From NCBI GenBank assembly GCA_963763475.1, contig CAVXOR010000004.1, positions 248,001-312,000 of the forward strand: a stretch of DNA of 64,000 nucleotides, read 5' to 3'. The notes beneath the pieces are model-generated. The model made no database searches, was not told where the DNA came from, and saw only the letters and a list, made by a program, of their open reading frames with translations. A program made the position numbers and the translations under genes. The stretch comes from AC-32 sp963763475. GTDB lineage: Bacteria; Actinomycetota; Thermoleophilia; Gaiellales; Gaiellaceae. The number at the start of each line of letters is the position of its first letter. Position 1 is the first letter of the stretch. Of this stretch, positions 29,854-40,468 are shown piece after piece.

Positions 29854-30564
29854 CTAGGCCGCCAGGCGGCGGGCGACGTTCAGGACGTCGAGCTGCGTGA
29901 ACGCCCGGTGGTCGGGCTCCGCGCCGTCGGGATGGTCGTCGGCCCGGTACCAGAGCGCCTGCACGGTCGTCATCCCGAGCTCGGCCGCGCCGCGCACGTC
30001 CTCGAAGAGCCGGTCGCCGACGAACAGCGCGTTCTCCGGCTCGACCTCGAGCGCCTCGAGCGCGCGCTCGAAGATCGCCGGGTGCGGCTTTCGCCTCCCG
30101 ACCTCAGACGAGAAGACGCTGAAGTCGAGTCGCTCGGCGAGGCCCATCTGCTCGAGGTCGCGGTGCAGCAGCCAGCCCGGATCGAACGCGTTCGAGACGA
30201 GTCCGAGCTTGAGCCCGAGCCCGCGCAGCGCCTCGAGCAGCGGATGCGTGTGCGCGGCGAGCACCCGAGCCGGGTCCCACGCGCGGTGCTCGGCCTCGAG
30301 GAAGAGGTCGAGCTGCGCGTCGTCAACGTCGAGCTCGAAGTCGCGCAGGAGCCGACGGACGAGCTGGGGATACTCGATCTCCTCGATCGTCCCCGGCGCC
30401 CAGAAGAGCGGCTCGTACTCCTCGCGGAAGTGCTCGGTCAGCTCCGTGCGTTCCTCCTGGCCGATCGCGGCGAGCCCCGCGCGGTGGCCGGCTGCGACCA
30501 GCTCGGGCGAGTAGACGAACTCCATCAGCGTGTCGCCCCAGTCGAACAGGACTGCCTCCAGCAT
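29854..30564 (-). CDS. HAD-superfamily hydrolase
   Basis: A 236-aa haloacid dehalogenase-like phosphatase. Motif I is LFDWGDTL, with nucleophile Asp but Gly-Asp-Thr where DxDGT is usual. Motif II is LVSNAFD, and motif III Lys is in EVGRRKPHPAIFERAL. Motif IV is FVGDRLFEDVRGAAELG. A helical cap sits between motifs I and II. Substrate unknown, probably a small phosphorylated metabolite. ATG 30564. A TAGCGT box with 8-nt spacing overlaps the promoter of the divergent antiporter gene. Confidence 0.87.
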   Translation of the reverse strand: MLEAVLFDWGDTLMEFVYSPELVAAGHRAGLAAIGQEERTELTEHFREEYEPLFWAPGTIEEIEYPQLVRRLLRDFELDVDDAQLDLFLEAEHRAWDPARVLAAHTHPLLEALRGLGLKLGLVSNAFDPGWLLHRDLEQMGLAERLDFSVFSSEVGRRKPHPAIFERALEALEVEPENALFVGDRLFEDVRGAAELGMTTVQALWYRADDHPDGAEPDHRAFTQLDVLNVARRLAA

Positions 30565-30571
30565 CAGTGGT

Positions 30572-30578
30572 TACGCTA
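30572..30578. promoter_or_regulatory. Overlapping bidirectional -10 boxes between the HAD gene and cax
   Basis: TACGCTA reads TACGCT on plus (6 nt to GTG 30584) and TAGCGT on minus (8 nt to ATG 30564). This is the third compact divergent promoter of this design here. Confidence 0.5.
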
Positions 30579-30583
30579 GCGGC

Positions 30584-31642
30584 GTGGGCCGCAAGCTCCT
30601 GTGGGCGTCGCTCGTGCTGGCCCCGATCACGCTTCTGCTGCGCTTCGTGGCGCATGTCGGCGACACGACCCTGTTCCTCGCCTCCGCCGCCGCGCTCGTG
30701 CCGCTCGCGTGGCTGATCGGCGAGGCGACCGAGCACGCGGGCGAGCACACGGGCCCAGGCATCGGTGGCTTCCTGAACGCGAGCTTCGGCAACGCGCCGG
30801 AGCTGATCATCGCGCTGTTCGCGGTCAACGAGTCCCTGCCGGACGTCGTTCGCGGCTCGCTCGCCGGCAGCGTCGTCTCGAACATCCTGCTCGTGCTCGG
30901 CGTGGCGTTGATCTTCGGCGGCCAGGGTGGGCATGGCCGGCCGCTCGACCGCTTCTCGCTCTTGCTCCAGCTCGCGCTGGTGCTGGTCGCGACCGCGCTC
31001 TTCCTGGTGCCATCGGTCCCGAGCTGGACGGGCGACCCGGAACGGCACACGCTCTCGGTGCTGACGATTCCGGTCGCAGTAGTGCTGCTGGTGCTCTACG
31101 GGATCGTCACCAGGCGCTCGCTGCGGCGGCACAAGCGATTGCACGAGGAAAGCGGGGCCGAGGCGGCGGAGGGCGGCTGGACGCTGCCCGTCTCCTTGCT
31201 GGCGCTCGGCGCCGCGACGCTCGTGACCGCGCTGATCAGCGAGACACTCGTGCACTCGCTGCACGCGTTCGCCGAGTCGGCGGGCCTGTCGGAGTTCTTC
31301 ATCGCCGCGGTGATCGTGGCGATCGTCGGCAACGCGGCCGAGCATGGCGGCGCGATCGTGATCGCCTCGCGCGGGAAGCTGCGGCTCGCGACGGAAATCG
31401 CCGTCTCCTCGAGCGCGCAGGTCGCGCTGCTGGTGACCCCGGCCGTGGCGCTGCTCTCGTGGATCGTGCGGCCGGCCCTGCCGCTCTCCTTCCGCCCGGT
31501 CGAGCTCGCCGCGATGGGCGGCTCGGCTGCGCTCGTCGCGCTGCTGATCTCCGACGGGCGCGGGCGGCGCTGGGAGGGGTTCCTGCTGGTGGCGGTCTAC
31601 GCCGGGGTCGCGCTCGGCTTCTACGCCGCCGGCGACCGCTAG
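30584..31642 (+). CDS. cax: Calcium/cation:proton antiporter
   Basis: A 352-aa CaCA-superfamily membrane protein with about 11 helices in two halves. The signature repeats are GIGGFLNASFGNAPELIIAL (c-1) and VGNAAEHGGAIVIASRGKL (c-2), with the essential Glu in each. The first half also has LAWLIGEATEHAGEH. A hydrophilic loop (RRHKRLHEESGAEAAEGG) splits the halves. CAX proteins export Ca2+ in exchange for H+. The upstream open frame contains no membrane start; GTG 30584 was chosen since a TACGCT box lies 6 nt before it. Its stop interlocks (CTAG) with the convergent serine hydrolase gene. Confidence 0.9.
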   Translation: MGRKLLWASLVLAPITLLLRFVAHVGDTTLFLASAAALVPLAWLIGEATEHAGEHTGPGIGGFLNASFGNAPELIIALFAVNESLPDVVRGSLAGSVVSNILLVLGVALIFGGQGGHGRPLDRFSLLLQLALVLVATALFLVPSVPSWTGDPERHTLSVLTIPVAVVLLVLYGIVTRRSLRRHKRLHEESGAEAAEGGWTLPVSLLALGAATLVTALISETLVHSLHAFAESAGLSEFFIAAVIVAIVGNAAEHGGAIVIASRGKLRLATEIAVSSSAQVALLVTPAVALLSWIVRPALPLSFRPVELAAMGGSAALVALLISDGRGRRWEGFLLVAVYAGVALGFYAAGDR

Positions 31643-32964
31643 CTCGGCGGGCCGAAGACCTCGGGCGTGCGGGTGAACGGGTACGTCGCCCAGTAGAGCT
31701 TCACGACCTCTCCCTCGTCGTCGCGCACGACGCGCAGCGCCTCGCCGCGCTCCCGGCCCGACACGACCCGGAAGCGGTCGCCGCCCTCGGGCTCGAACAC
31801 CGAAGGCTCGCGCTCGGGCGGCGCGTCGGCGAAGCGTGCCTCCAGCTTGCCGCCGCGCCAGCTGAAGATCGTCTCGCTGCCCTCCGACCACCAGCGCCCG
31901 AGCAGCGACGCGATCTCGGCCGGCGGCGACTCGTCCGGCGTCCACGGCTCGAGCTCGGGCGCGAGCTCCTCGAGAGCCGCCTCGGCAAGGTCGAGCCCGG
32001 TCGGGCTCAGCTTCGGCCAGTTGCTCGTGTTCGTCAGCATCACCGCGCCGACCCGGTCCCGCCGCGAGTAGGCGAGGATCGAGAGGAAGCCCGGGAACCC
32101 GCCGGTGTGGCCGCCGAAAATCCGCTCGCCGCGCCGCCAGAGCTCGATCCCGAGTCCCCAGCCGAGCGTCCAGTCGGCCTCGGCCATCACGTTCAGGTCG
32201 TGCATCTCGGCCACGGAGGAGGCCGAGAGCACCGATTCGTCCGGATCGCAGAGGAACGCGCCCCAGCGCGCGAGGTCGCCGACCGTGCTGTAGAGCCCCG
32301 ACTCGCCGCCCTTGCCGCCGAGCTCGAGCACGGGCTCGCGCTGCACGGAGTCCGAATAGGGCTCGACGAAGTACGGCAGCGCGGCCATCGCCCCCGCCCC
32401 CCACGTCGTCCGCTCCAGGCCGAGCGGCCCGAGCAGCCGTTCCTGCAGGTGGTCGCGGAACGGGTTTCCGGAGAGCCGCGCGACGACCAGCCCGAGCAGT
32501 GCGTACGCGAGGTTCGAGTAGTGCCAGGCCGTCATCGGCGGCAGCACCTGCTCGGCCTCCTCGAGCCCGGCGAGCAGCTCCTGCTCGTCGGGAAACGTCA
32601 GCGACTCCCAGATCTCGCCCGGCGGCTCACGTTGCAGGCCGGACGCGTGCGCGAGCATCCGCCGCAGGGTCGGCGTGCCGTGCGATGCCTCGGGCAGGTG
32701 CTTCGAAAGAGGGTCGTCGAGGTCGAGCTTGCCCTCGTCGCGCAGCTGCAGCACCGATGCGGCGGTAAAGGTCTTGGTGATCGAAGCGACTGCGTACTGG
32801 GTGTTCGGCGAGGCCTCGACCCGCTGCTCGGCGTCGGCGAGCCCGAGTGCCTCGCGCCAGACGAGCTCGTCGCCTCGGAACACGGCCGCGCTGACGCTCG
32901 GCAGCCGGCCGGCGCGCTGCGCCTCGAGCACGAGCCGCCGATAGCGCTCCTCAGGCGCGGGCAA
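31639..32964 (-). CDS. Serine beta-lactamase-like hydrolase (class C / esterase type)
   Basis: A 441-aa cytosolic member of the beta-lactamase/transpeptidase-like fold. The catalytic Ser-x-x-Lys is SITK (about residue 62), the Tyr is in HYSNLAYALLG, and the third motif is FGGHTGGFPG. A C-terminal beta-barrel-like extension follows (SLLGRWWSEGSETIFSWRGG), as in many class C-like esterases and D-aminopeptidases. No signal peptide. Start taken as TTG 32964, overlapping the threonine aldolase gene by 14 nt, so it is the last gene of the gcv operon. Substrate unknown; beta-lactam resistance is not implied. Confidence 0.83.
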   Translation of the reverse strand: MPAPEERYRRLVLEAQRAGRLPSVSAAVFRGDELVWREALGLADAEQRVEASPNTQYAVASITKTFTAASVLQLRDEGKLDLDDPLSKHLPEASHGTPTLRRMLAHASGLQREPPGEIWESLTFPDEQELLAGLEEAEQVLPPMTAWHYSNLAYALLGLVVARLSGNPFRDHLQERLLGPLGLERTTWGAGAMAALPYFVEPYSDSVQREPVLELGGKGGESGLYSTVGDLARWGAFLCDPDESVLSASSVAEMHDLNVMAEADWTLGWGLGIELWRRGERIFGGHTGGFPGFLSILAYSRRDRVGAVMLTNTSNWPKLSPTGLDLAEAALEELAPELEPWTPDESPPAEIASLLGRWWSEGSETIFSWRGGKLEARFADAPPEREPSVFEPEGGDRFRVVSGRERGEALRVVRDDEGEVVKLYWATYPFTRTPEVFGPPS

Positions 32965-33993
32965 GGGCTCCCAGCGCGCGCGGGATCAGCTCCACCGCTC
33001 GCTCGATGTCCTCGTCATGGATGTCGAGGTGCGTCACCGCGCGCAGGATCGTCGGGTGCACGGTCATCGAAAGCCCGACGCCCTGCTGCGAAAGGCGCTC
33101 CAGGGCTTCCGAGGGGCCGAGCCCGAGCGGGCCGACGTCGACCTGGACGAAGTTCGTCTCGACCTGCTCGAGGTCGACGGGAACGCCTGCGTCGTGGAGC
33201 CCCTCCGCCAGCTGCCGCGCGCGGAGGTGATCCTCGGCGAGACGGTCGACGTGGTGCTCGAGCGCGTAGACGCCTGCGGCCGCGACGATCCCGGCCTGGC
33301 GCATCGCGCCGCCGAACTGGTGCTTCAGCCGGCGTGCCTTCGCCATCAGCTCCGGCGAGCCGGCGACGAGCGCTCCGAGCGGACAGCCGAGCCCCTTCGA
33401 GAGGCAGAGGGTGACGGTGTCGAATTGCCGCCCGATCTCCGCTGCGGGCACGCCGAGCGCCGTCGCGGCGTTCAGCACGCGCGCTCCGTCGAGGTGCAGG
33501 CGCAGCTCGAGCTCGCGGGCGGTGGCGACGATCGCCTCCACCTCGTCGAGCGGCCAGACACGCCCGCCCGAGGCGTTGTGGGTGTTCTCGACCGAGACGA
33601 TCTTCGTCCTGGGCGTGTGCGTCTTGTCGCCCTGGCGCATGGTCTCGCGCAGCTGCTCGGGCGTGAACCGTCCGGCGGCGCAGGTCAGCTGCCGAGTCAT
33701 CAGGCCGGCGAAGACCGCGGGGCCGCCGAGTTCGGAGATGAAGATGTGCGAGTTCTGCTCCGCGACCACCTCGTCGCCTGGCTGGCCGAGCACGCGCAGC
33801 GCGATCTCGTTCGCCATCGTGGCCGTCGGGACGAAGACCGACTCCTCCTGGCCCAGTAGCTCCGCCGCCATCGCCTCGAGGCGGTTGACGGTCGGGTCCT
33901 CACGGCGCTGCTCGTCCCCCACCTCGGCCGCCGCGATCGCGGCGCGCATCTCGTGCGTCGGCTGCGTCTTGGTGTCGGAACGAAGGTCGATCA

Positions 33994-33994
<1 letters not shown>
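32951..33994 (-). CDS. ltaE: Low-specificity L-threonine aldolase
   Basis: A 347-aa PLP enzyme of fold type I that splits threonine or allothreonine into glycine and acetaldehyde. Motifs are IDLRSDTKTQPTHEMR, VGDEQRREDPTVNRLE, SHIFISELGGPAV, SVENTHNASGG, LHLDGARVLNAA and the PLP lysine in LCLSKGLGCPLGALV. Start ATG 33994 shares one base with the gcvPB stop (TGATG). It sits inside the glycine cleavage operon and would supply glycine for it. Confidence 0.93.
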
Positions 33995-35492
<1,498 letters not shown>

Positions 35493-35496
<4 letters not shown>

Positions 35497-36815
35497 GCCG
35501 CGAGCACCTCCGCCAGCCGGTCGATCTCCTCGGGCGTTCGCTTCTCGGTCAGCGCCACCAGTAGCACGTCGTCCATCCCGGGGTAGTCGCGGCCGAGTGG
35601 GTAACCCGGATGGATGCCGTGTTCGCGGGCCGCACGCACGACCTCCTGCCCGGGGCGGCCGACGCGCACCGCGAACTCCTTGAACGTCGGCCGCTCGGCG
35701 AAGGCGAGCGGCAGCCCGAGCCGCTGCTTCGCGTGCTCGGCGAGCGCCATGCAGGTCTCGCCGACCTCCCTCAGGCCCTCAGGCCCGAGCCACGACAGGT
35801 ACACGAGCCCCGCCAGTGCGAGCAGCGTCTGGTTGGTCGTGATGTTCGAGGTCGCCTTCTCGCGCCGGATGTGCTGCTCTCGCGTCTGGAGGGTCAGGAC
35901 GTAGCCGCGGTTCCCGTCGGCGTCGGTCGTCTCGCCGACGATCCGGCCGGGCATCCGCCGGATGAAGTCAGAGCGCGCCGCCAGGAAGCCGTAATGAGGC
36001 CCGCCGAAGGAGAGGTAGTTCCCCGCCGCCTGTCCTTCGCCGATCGCGATCGCGCAGCCGTAGTTGCCGGGTGCCTCGAGCACGCCGAGCGAGAGCGGGT
36101 CGACGTGGGCGACCGGCAGCGCCTCGGCGTCGTTCGCGGCGGCGGCCAGCTCGGGTGCCGGCTCGAGCACCCCGAAGAAGTTGGGGTGCTGGAAGAGCAC
36201 GCAGGCGGCGTCGGTCGCGGCGTCGCGGAGCTCGTCCGGATCGGTCGCGCCGTCGCGGTGTGGCACTTCGACCACCTCGAGCCCGAAGCCCGGCGCGTAG
36301 GTCTTGACGACCTGCCTCACCTGAGGATTCGTCGCCTCGGTCACGACGACCTTCGAGCGGCCCGTCGCGTGCTTGGCGATGAAGCAGGCGTCCGCGGCGA
36401 CCGTGGTTCCGTCGTAGCCCGACGCGTTCGAGACGTCCATCCCGGTCAGCTCGCAGATCGCGGTCTGGTACTCGAAGATCGCCTGCAGCACGCCCTGGCT
36501 GAGCTCGGGCTGGTACGGCGTGTACGCGGTCAGCAGCTCGCCGCGTTGCAGCACCGCGTCGACGATCGCCGGCACGTAGTGGTCGTACATGCCCGCGCCG
36601 AGGAACGAGAGCTCGGCCCCGACGTGGGCGTTCTCGGCCGCGAGCGACTCGAAGTACGCGTTCAACTCCTGCTCGGACATCGCCGGCGGCAGCTCGAGCT
36701 CGCGCCCGAGCCGAACGCCGGCCGGCAGGTCCGCGAACAGCTCCTCCACCGAGGAGACGCCGATCGTGTCGAGCATCGCCTCCCGGTCGGCGTCGGTCAG
36801 CGCGAGGTAGCTCAC
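35493..36815 (-). CDS. gcvPA: Glycine dehydrogenase (decarboxylating) subunit 1
   Basis: A 440-aa N-terminal half of the split P-protein, partner of GcvPB. Seen are FLGAGMYDHYVPAIVDAVLQ, TAYTPYQPELSQGVLQAIFE, QTAICELTGMDVSNASGYDG, SFGGPHYGFLAAR, RMPGRIVGETTD and RREKATSNITTNQTLLALAG. It lacks the PLP lysine, as expected for subunit 1. GTG 36815 overlaps the gcvH stop. Confidence 0.97.
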
Positions 36816-37210
36816 CCCTGCTCGGCCAGGTGCTGCTTGTAGGCAGCCGCGTCCATCAGCGCGTCGGCCTCCCCGGCATCGGTCAGCCTCACACGCACGA
36901 GCCAGCCGTCGCCGTAGGGATCGTCATTGACCGTCTCGGGCGCGTCGGCGACCGAGCGGTTGACCTCGAGCACCTCGCCGGAGAGCGGCGCGATCACGTC
37001 GGAGACGGCCTTCACCGACTCGACCTCGGCATAGGCCTGGTCCTTGGTCAGCGTGGCGCCCTGCTCCGGAGCCTCGAAGTGCACCAGCTCGCCGAGCGCG
37101 TCCTGGGCGAACCAGGTGATCCCGAGCGTCGCCTCTTCGCCCTCGACCCGGGCCCAGTCGTGCTCGGGGTGGTAGCGCAGATCGTCGGGGTAGCTCTCGG
37201 CTGCGGCCAT
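36812..37210 (-). CDS. gcvH: Glycine cleavage system H protein
   Basis: A 132-aa lipoyl carrier that shuttles the aminomethyl group between P-, T- and L-proteins. The lipoylated Lys is in the motif AEVESVKAVSDVIAPLSG. WARVEGEEATLGITWFAQDA and NDDPYGDGWLVRVRL are typical. ATG 37210 shares a base with the gcvT stop (TGATG). A long open frame extends upstream over gcvT but is a shadow. Confidence 0.97.
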   Translation of the reverse strand: MAAAESYPDDLRYHPEHDWARVEGEEATLGITWFAQDALGELVHFEAPEQGATLTKDQAYAEVESVKAVSDVIAPLSGEVLEVNRSVADAPETVNDDPYGDGWLVRVRLTDAGEADALMDAAAYKQHLAEQG

Positions 37211-38262
37211 CAGCTCTCCTCTCGCGAATAGATCGGCTTCTTCACCACGCGCGCGCCGCGGTGCTTTCCGCGCACGTCGACCGTCAGCTCGGTGTCCGGC
37301 TGCGCCAGCCCGGCCGGCACGTAGGCCAGCCCGATCCCGCGCTCGAGCATCGGCGAGTGCGAGCCGGAGGTGACCTCGCCGCCCTCGACGATCGGCATCC
37401 CCTGCCGCGGGATCCCGGCCTCCTCCATCACGAATGCGCTCAGGTTCTGCTGCGGCCCTCGTTCCTTGATCCGACGCAGCTCCTCCGCGCCCGTGAACCC
37501 GGTGTCGAGCGCGCAGACCCAGCCGAGGCCCGCGGAGATCGCGTCGGTCTCGGGGGAGATGTCGTTCCCGTGCAGCGGGTAGCAGACCTCCAGCCGCAGC
37601 GTGTCGCGCGCGCCGAGCCCGCAGGGAACGACGCCGCGCTCGAGCACGCGGTCCCAGAGCTCGGCGGCCGAGTCGGCGGCGACAAGCAGCTCGACGCCCT
37701 GCTCGCCGGTGTAGCCGGTGCGGTTGACGGTGCACGCAACGCCGCCGATCTCGCCCTCGGCGAACGTGAAGGCCGGCGCCTCCGGCAGCCCGAGCCGCTC
37801 GAGCGAGCGCGGGCCCTGGACCGCGATCAGCGCGTAGTCGTCGGACACGTCGCGCACCTCGGCGCCTTCGGGCTCGCGCTCCTGCAGCCAAGCGAAGTCG
37901 GGCTCTCGGTTCGAGGCGTTCACGATCAACAGGTACCGCTCAGGGGCGAGCTCGTAGACGATCAGGTCGTCGACGATCCCACCCTGCTCGTTGGGCAGGA
38001 GCGTGTACTGAGCGAGACCCGGCTCGAGCCGCCCGACGTCGTTCGAGAGCACCGACTGCAGGAACTCGCGCGCGCCCGCGCCATCGACCAACAGCTCGCC
38101 CATGTGGGACACGTCGAACGCGCCGGCGTCGTTGCGCACGGCTCGGTGCTCCGGGATCACGCCCTCGTACTGCACCGGCATCTCCCAGCCCGCGAACGGG
38201 ACGAGGCGCGCGCCGAGGGCGACGTGACGGTCGTAGAGGGGCGTCCGGAGCAGGGTCTGCAT
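37210..38262 (-). CDS. gcvT: Aminomethyltransferase (glycine cleavage T protein)
   Basis: A 350-aa T-protein that releases ammonia from the GcvH-bound intermediate and makes 5,10-methylene-THF. Motifs are LVPFAGWEMPVQYEGV, AGAFDVSHMGEL, NEQGGIVDDLIVYEL, NASNREPDFAWL, NRTGYTGEQGVELLV, CGLGARDTLRLEVCYPLHGND and a C-terminal TSGSHSPMLERGIGLAYV. First gene of gcvT-gcvH-gcvPA-gcvPB-ltaE-hydrolase. A TAGCAT box lies 9 nt before the ATG. I see no glycine riboswitch upstream. Confidence 0.97.
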   Translation of the reverse strand: MQTLLRTPLYDRHVALGARLVPFAGWEMPVQYEGVIPEHRAVRNDAGAFDVSHMGELLVDGAGAREFLQSVLSNDVGRLEPGLAQYTLLPNEQGGIVDDLIVYELAPERYLLIVNASNREPDFAWLQEREPEGAEVRDVSDDYALIAVQGPRSLERLGLPEAPAFTFAEGEIGGVACTVNRTGYTGEQGVELLVAADSAAELWDRVLERGVVPCGLGARDTLRLEVCYPLHGNDISPETDAISAGLGWVCALDTGFTGAEELRRIKERGPQQNLSAFVMEEAGIPRQGMPIVEGGEVTSGSHSPMLERGIGLAYVPAGLAQPDTELTVDVRGKHRGARVVKKPIYSREES

Positions 38263-38286
38263 CGGGCGCTGATGCTAATGGAGCCG

Positions 38287-38334
38287 AAAAGGGAGCCGCC
38301 CCGGCTTCGACTGGGGAGTCGAGGCCGGGGCGGC
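38287..38334 (-). terminator. Strong intrinsic terminator after ftsZ, before gcvT
   Basis: An 18-bp stem (38295-38312 with 38317-38334, one G-T pair) and a 4-nt loop is followed on the minus strand by CTCCCTTTT. It ends the dcw transcripts before the gcv operon. Two weaker hairpins lie closer to ftsZ: 38353-38375 (GGATCGACCG-TAT-CGGTTGATCC) and about 38402-38421 (CCGAGG / CCTCGG). Confidence 0.8.
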
Positions 38335-38433
38335 CGGACCGGGTCATCGCGGATCAACCGATACGGTCGATCCGAGAGGGCACGGCGATAATTGCCGCTG
38401 CCCGAGGCGGTTAAACCTCGGTCGCGAAAGTAT

Positions 38434-39519
38434 TTAGTCGCGCAGGAACGACGGAACTTCGAGCACGTCGTCGCTGAGCTCGAAGCGCTCGGCGGGCTGC
38501 TCCCGCTGGCCCTCGTCCTTCGACTGATCGACCGGCTCTTCGGTGTGGCGCCGGCGGCGCAGCCGGGCCGGGCCGAAGCCGGTGGCGATCACCGTGACGC
38601 GAACCTCGTCGCTCAGGCCCTCGTCGATCACGGCGCCGAAGATCACGTTCGCGTTCTGATCGGCGGCCGAGGTCACGACCTGCGCCGCCTCGTTCACTTC
38701 GAACAGGCCGATGTCGGTGCCGCCGGTCACGTTCAGCAGGATCCCGGTCGCGCCCTCGATGGAGGACTCGAGCAGCGGAGACGAGACGGCGGCCCGTGCG
38801 GCCTCAGTCGCCCGGTTCTCGCCGGCGGCCGTGCCGATGCCCATCAGCGCCGAGCCGGCCTCGTTCATGATCGTGCGCACGTCGGCGAAGTCGAGGTTGA
38901 CGAGACCCGGGATCGTGATCAGATCGGTGATGCCCTGGACGCCCTGGCGCAGGACGTCGTCGGCGAGGTTGAACGCGTCCACGATCGAGGTGCGCTTCTC
39001 GACCACCTGCAACAGGCGATCGTTCTCGATCACGATCAGCGTGTCCACCGCGTCGCGCAGCTCGTCGACGCCTCGCGAGGCGACCTCGGCCCGGCGGCGG
39101 CCCTCGAACGAGAACGGCCGCGTGACCACGCCGACCGTCAGCGCGCCGATCTCCTGCGCGAGCTGCGCGACCACCGGGGCGGCGCCAGTGCCGGTGCCGC
39201 CGCCCTCACCGGCGGTGACGAAGACCATGTCGGCGCCCTTCAGCGCCTCCTTCAGCTCGTCGCGGCTCTCTTCCGCAGCGGAGCGCCCGACCGACGGGTC
39301 GGCGCCCGCGCCCAAGCCACGAGTGACATCGGAGCCGATCGGCATCTTCACGTCGGCGTCGCACATCAGCAGCGCCTGCGCGTCCGTGTTGATGGCGATG
39401 AACTCGCACCCCGACAGGCCTGCGTCGACCATCCGGTTGACGGCGTTCGAGCCGCCACCCCCGACACCCACGACCTTGATCAGGGCGAGGTAGTTTCCGC
39501 TTTGATCTCGTACGCTCAA
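38434..39519 (-). CDS. ftsZ: Cell division protein FtsZ
   Basis: A 361-aa tubulin-like GTPase that forms the division ring. Features are VVGVGGGGSNAVNRM, FIAINTDAQALL, the tubulin signature GEGGGTGTGAAPVVA, the T7 loop NLDFADVRTIM and the C-terminal docking peptide DDVLEVPSFLRD, preceded by a short charged linker. The TTG start at 39519 is supported by a GAGGTGGAG ribosome-binding site (39525-39533). Last gene of the dcw cluster, with its own consensus promoter. Confidence 0.97.
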   Translation of the reverse strand: MSVRDQSGNYLALIKVVGVGGGGSNAVNRMVDAGLSGCEFIAINTDAQALLMCDADVKMPIGSDVTRGLGAGADPSVGRSAAEESRDELKEALKGADMVFVTAGEGGGTGTGAAPVVAQLAQEIGALTVGVVTRPFSFEGRRRAEVASRGVDELRDAVDTLIVIENDRLLQVVEKRTSIVDAFNLADDVLRQGVQGITDLITIPGLVNLDFADVRTIMNEAGSALMGIGTAAGENRATEAARAAVSSPLLESSIEGATGILLNVTGGTDIGLFEVNEAAQVVTSAADQNANVIFGAVIDEGLSDEVRVTVIATGFGPARLRRRRHTEEPVDQSKDEGQREQPAERFELSDDVLEVPSFLRD

Positions 39520-39568
39520 CCCGTCTCCACCTCAAGCTTTAGTCGACAGTACGTCTTCAGCGCACGGC

Positions 39569-39597
39569 AGGGTACGCCTCCGAGCACCGCCTGTCAA
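39569..39597 (-). promoter_or_regulatory. Consensus sigma-70 promoter for ftsZ
   Basis: TTGACA (39592-39597), a 17-bp spacer and TACCCT (39569-39574) on the minus strand. It gives a leader of about 40 nt with a good ribosome-binding site, unlike the leaderless pattern of most genes here. Confidence 0.8.
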
Positions 39598-39618
39598 CGC
39601 CCGATCTACGCTGTAACT

Positions 39619-40437
39619 CTAAGGGTGTGGCTGAGAGTTGAGGGTTGGACCCGCCACCGTCCGCCTCGGAACGCTCACGTCGAGGTAGAGGTAACCACCC
39701 TGCGCGAGCAGGCCCGGGACGATGCGATCCGCGATCGCCAGCTTCAGCGGGATGGCGCGCAAGTCGCCCAACCGCAGCTCGAGGTGTGAGCCGAGCAGGA
39801 AGGTGAGGTCACGCTCGCGGACGCGCACCATCCGGACTCGCCCGCGGAAGCCGGTCGTTCGCGCGAGGGCCAGCGCCCGCACCGCGCGCAGGCCGAGACG
39901 GTCGGTCAGCAACGCTCCCACCGTGGGCTCTCGGGAGTCCGCGAGCCAGATGCGCGGCAGCTCCGGATGCGTGCCGCGTGGCACCTCGGCGATCGTGCGT
40001 GTGCTAGCGGCGACCAACCATGCTTTCGGCCCGCGGCGGGCGACGGCGACGGCGTGCTCCGGCCGAACCGTCACGCGCAGCGTGTGCGGGAAGTCGCGGT
40101 CGTAGCCGGCCGCGGCGACGTCCGGCAGCTTGGCCAGCCGCCGCTCGACCTGCGCCGCATCGAGCGTGAGGAGGCTCTGACCCTCGATCGGTCCGAGAGC
40201 CGCACGGACGTGGGCGGCCACTGCCGCAGGCGCGCCCTCGACCTCGATCTCCTGCACGGCGAACATCGGCGTCGAGCGCGCGAGCAGGTACAGGCCGACC
40301 GCGCCGAGCACGATGACGAAGCCGACCAGCAGCGAGCGGCCGGACGGCAGCAGGCGCGCGATCGGCGCCCGCTCGAACGCGGGCAGCTGCACGACCGCGG
40401 CGCGCGCGCGGGGACGCTGAGAGGTGCGCTGGGGCAC
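39619..40437 (-). CDS. ftsQ: Cell division protein FtsQ (POTRA domain)
   Basis: A 272-aa bitopic membrane protein: basic cytoplasmic part, one helix (about residues 36-53, LLVGFVIVLGAVGLYLLA), then a POTRA domain starting FAVQEIEVEGAP with LLTLDAAQVERRLAKLPDVA and FPHTLRVTVRPEHAVAV. It bridges FtsL/B and FtsI/W in the divisome. The place between murB and ftsZ is the usual one. Start GTG 40437. Confidence 0.92.
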   Translation of the reverse strand: MPQRTSQRPRARAAVVQLPAFERAPIARLLPSGRSLLVGFVIVLGAVGLYLLARSTPMFAVQEIEVEGAPAAVAAHVRAALGPIEGQSLLTLDAAQVERRLAKLPDVAAAGYDRDFPHTLRVTVRPEHAVAVARRGPKAWLVAASTRTIAEVPRGTHPELPRIWLADSREPTVGALLTDRLGLRAVRALALARTTGFRGRVRMVRVRERDLTFLLGSHLELRLGDLRAIPLKLAIADRIVPGLLAQGGYLYLDVSVPRRTVAGPTLNSQPHP

Positions 40438-40468
40438 GTCGCGGCTTTCGCCGCGGCGAGCGCCGCTC

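Noticed and set aside
31639..32964. Antibiotic-resistance beta-lactamase
   Set aside because: No signal peptide and class C-like esterase features; it belongs to a broad family of cytosolic serine hydrolases in a metabolic operon.
38263..38433. Glycine riboswitch before gcvT
   Set aside because: The gap holds three hairpins, but the conserved glycine-aptamer strings are absent. The largest hairpin plus T-run is a terminator.
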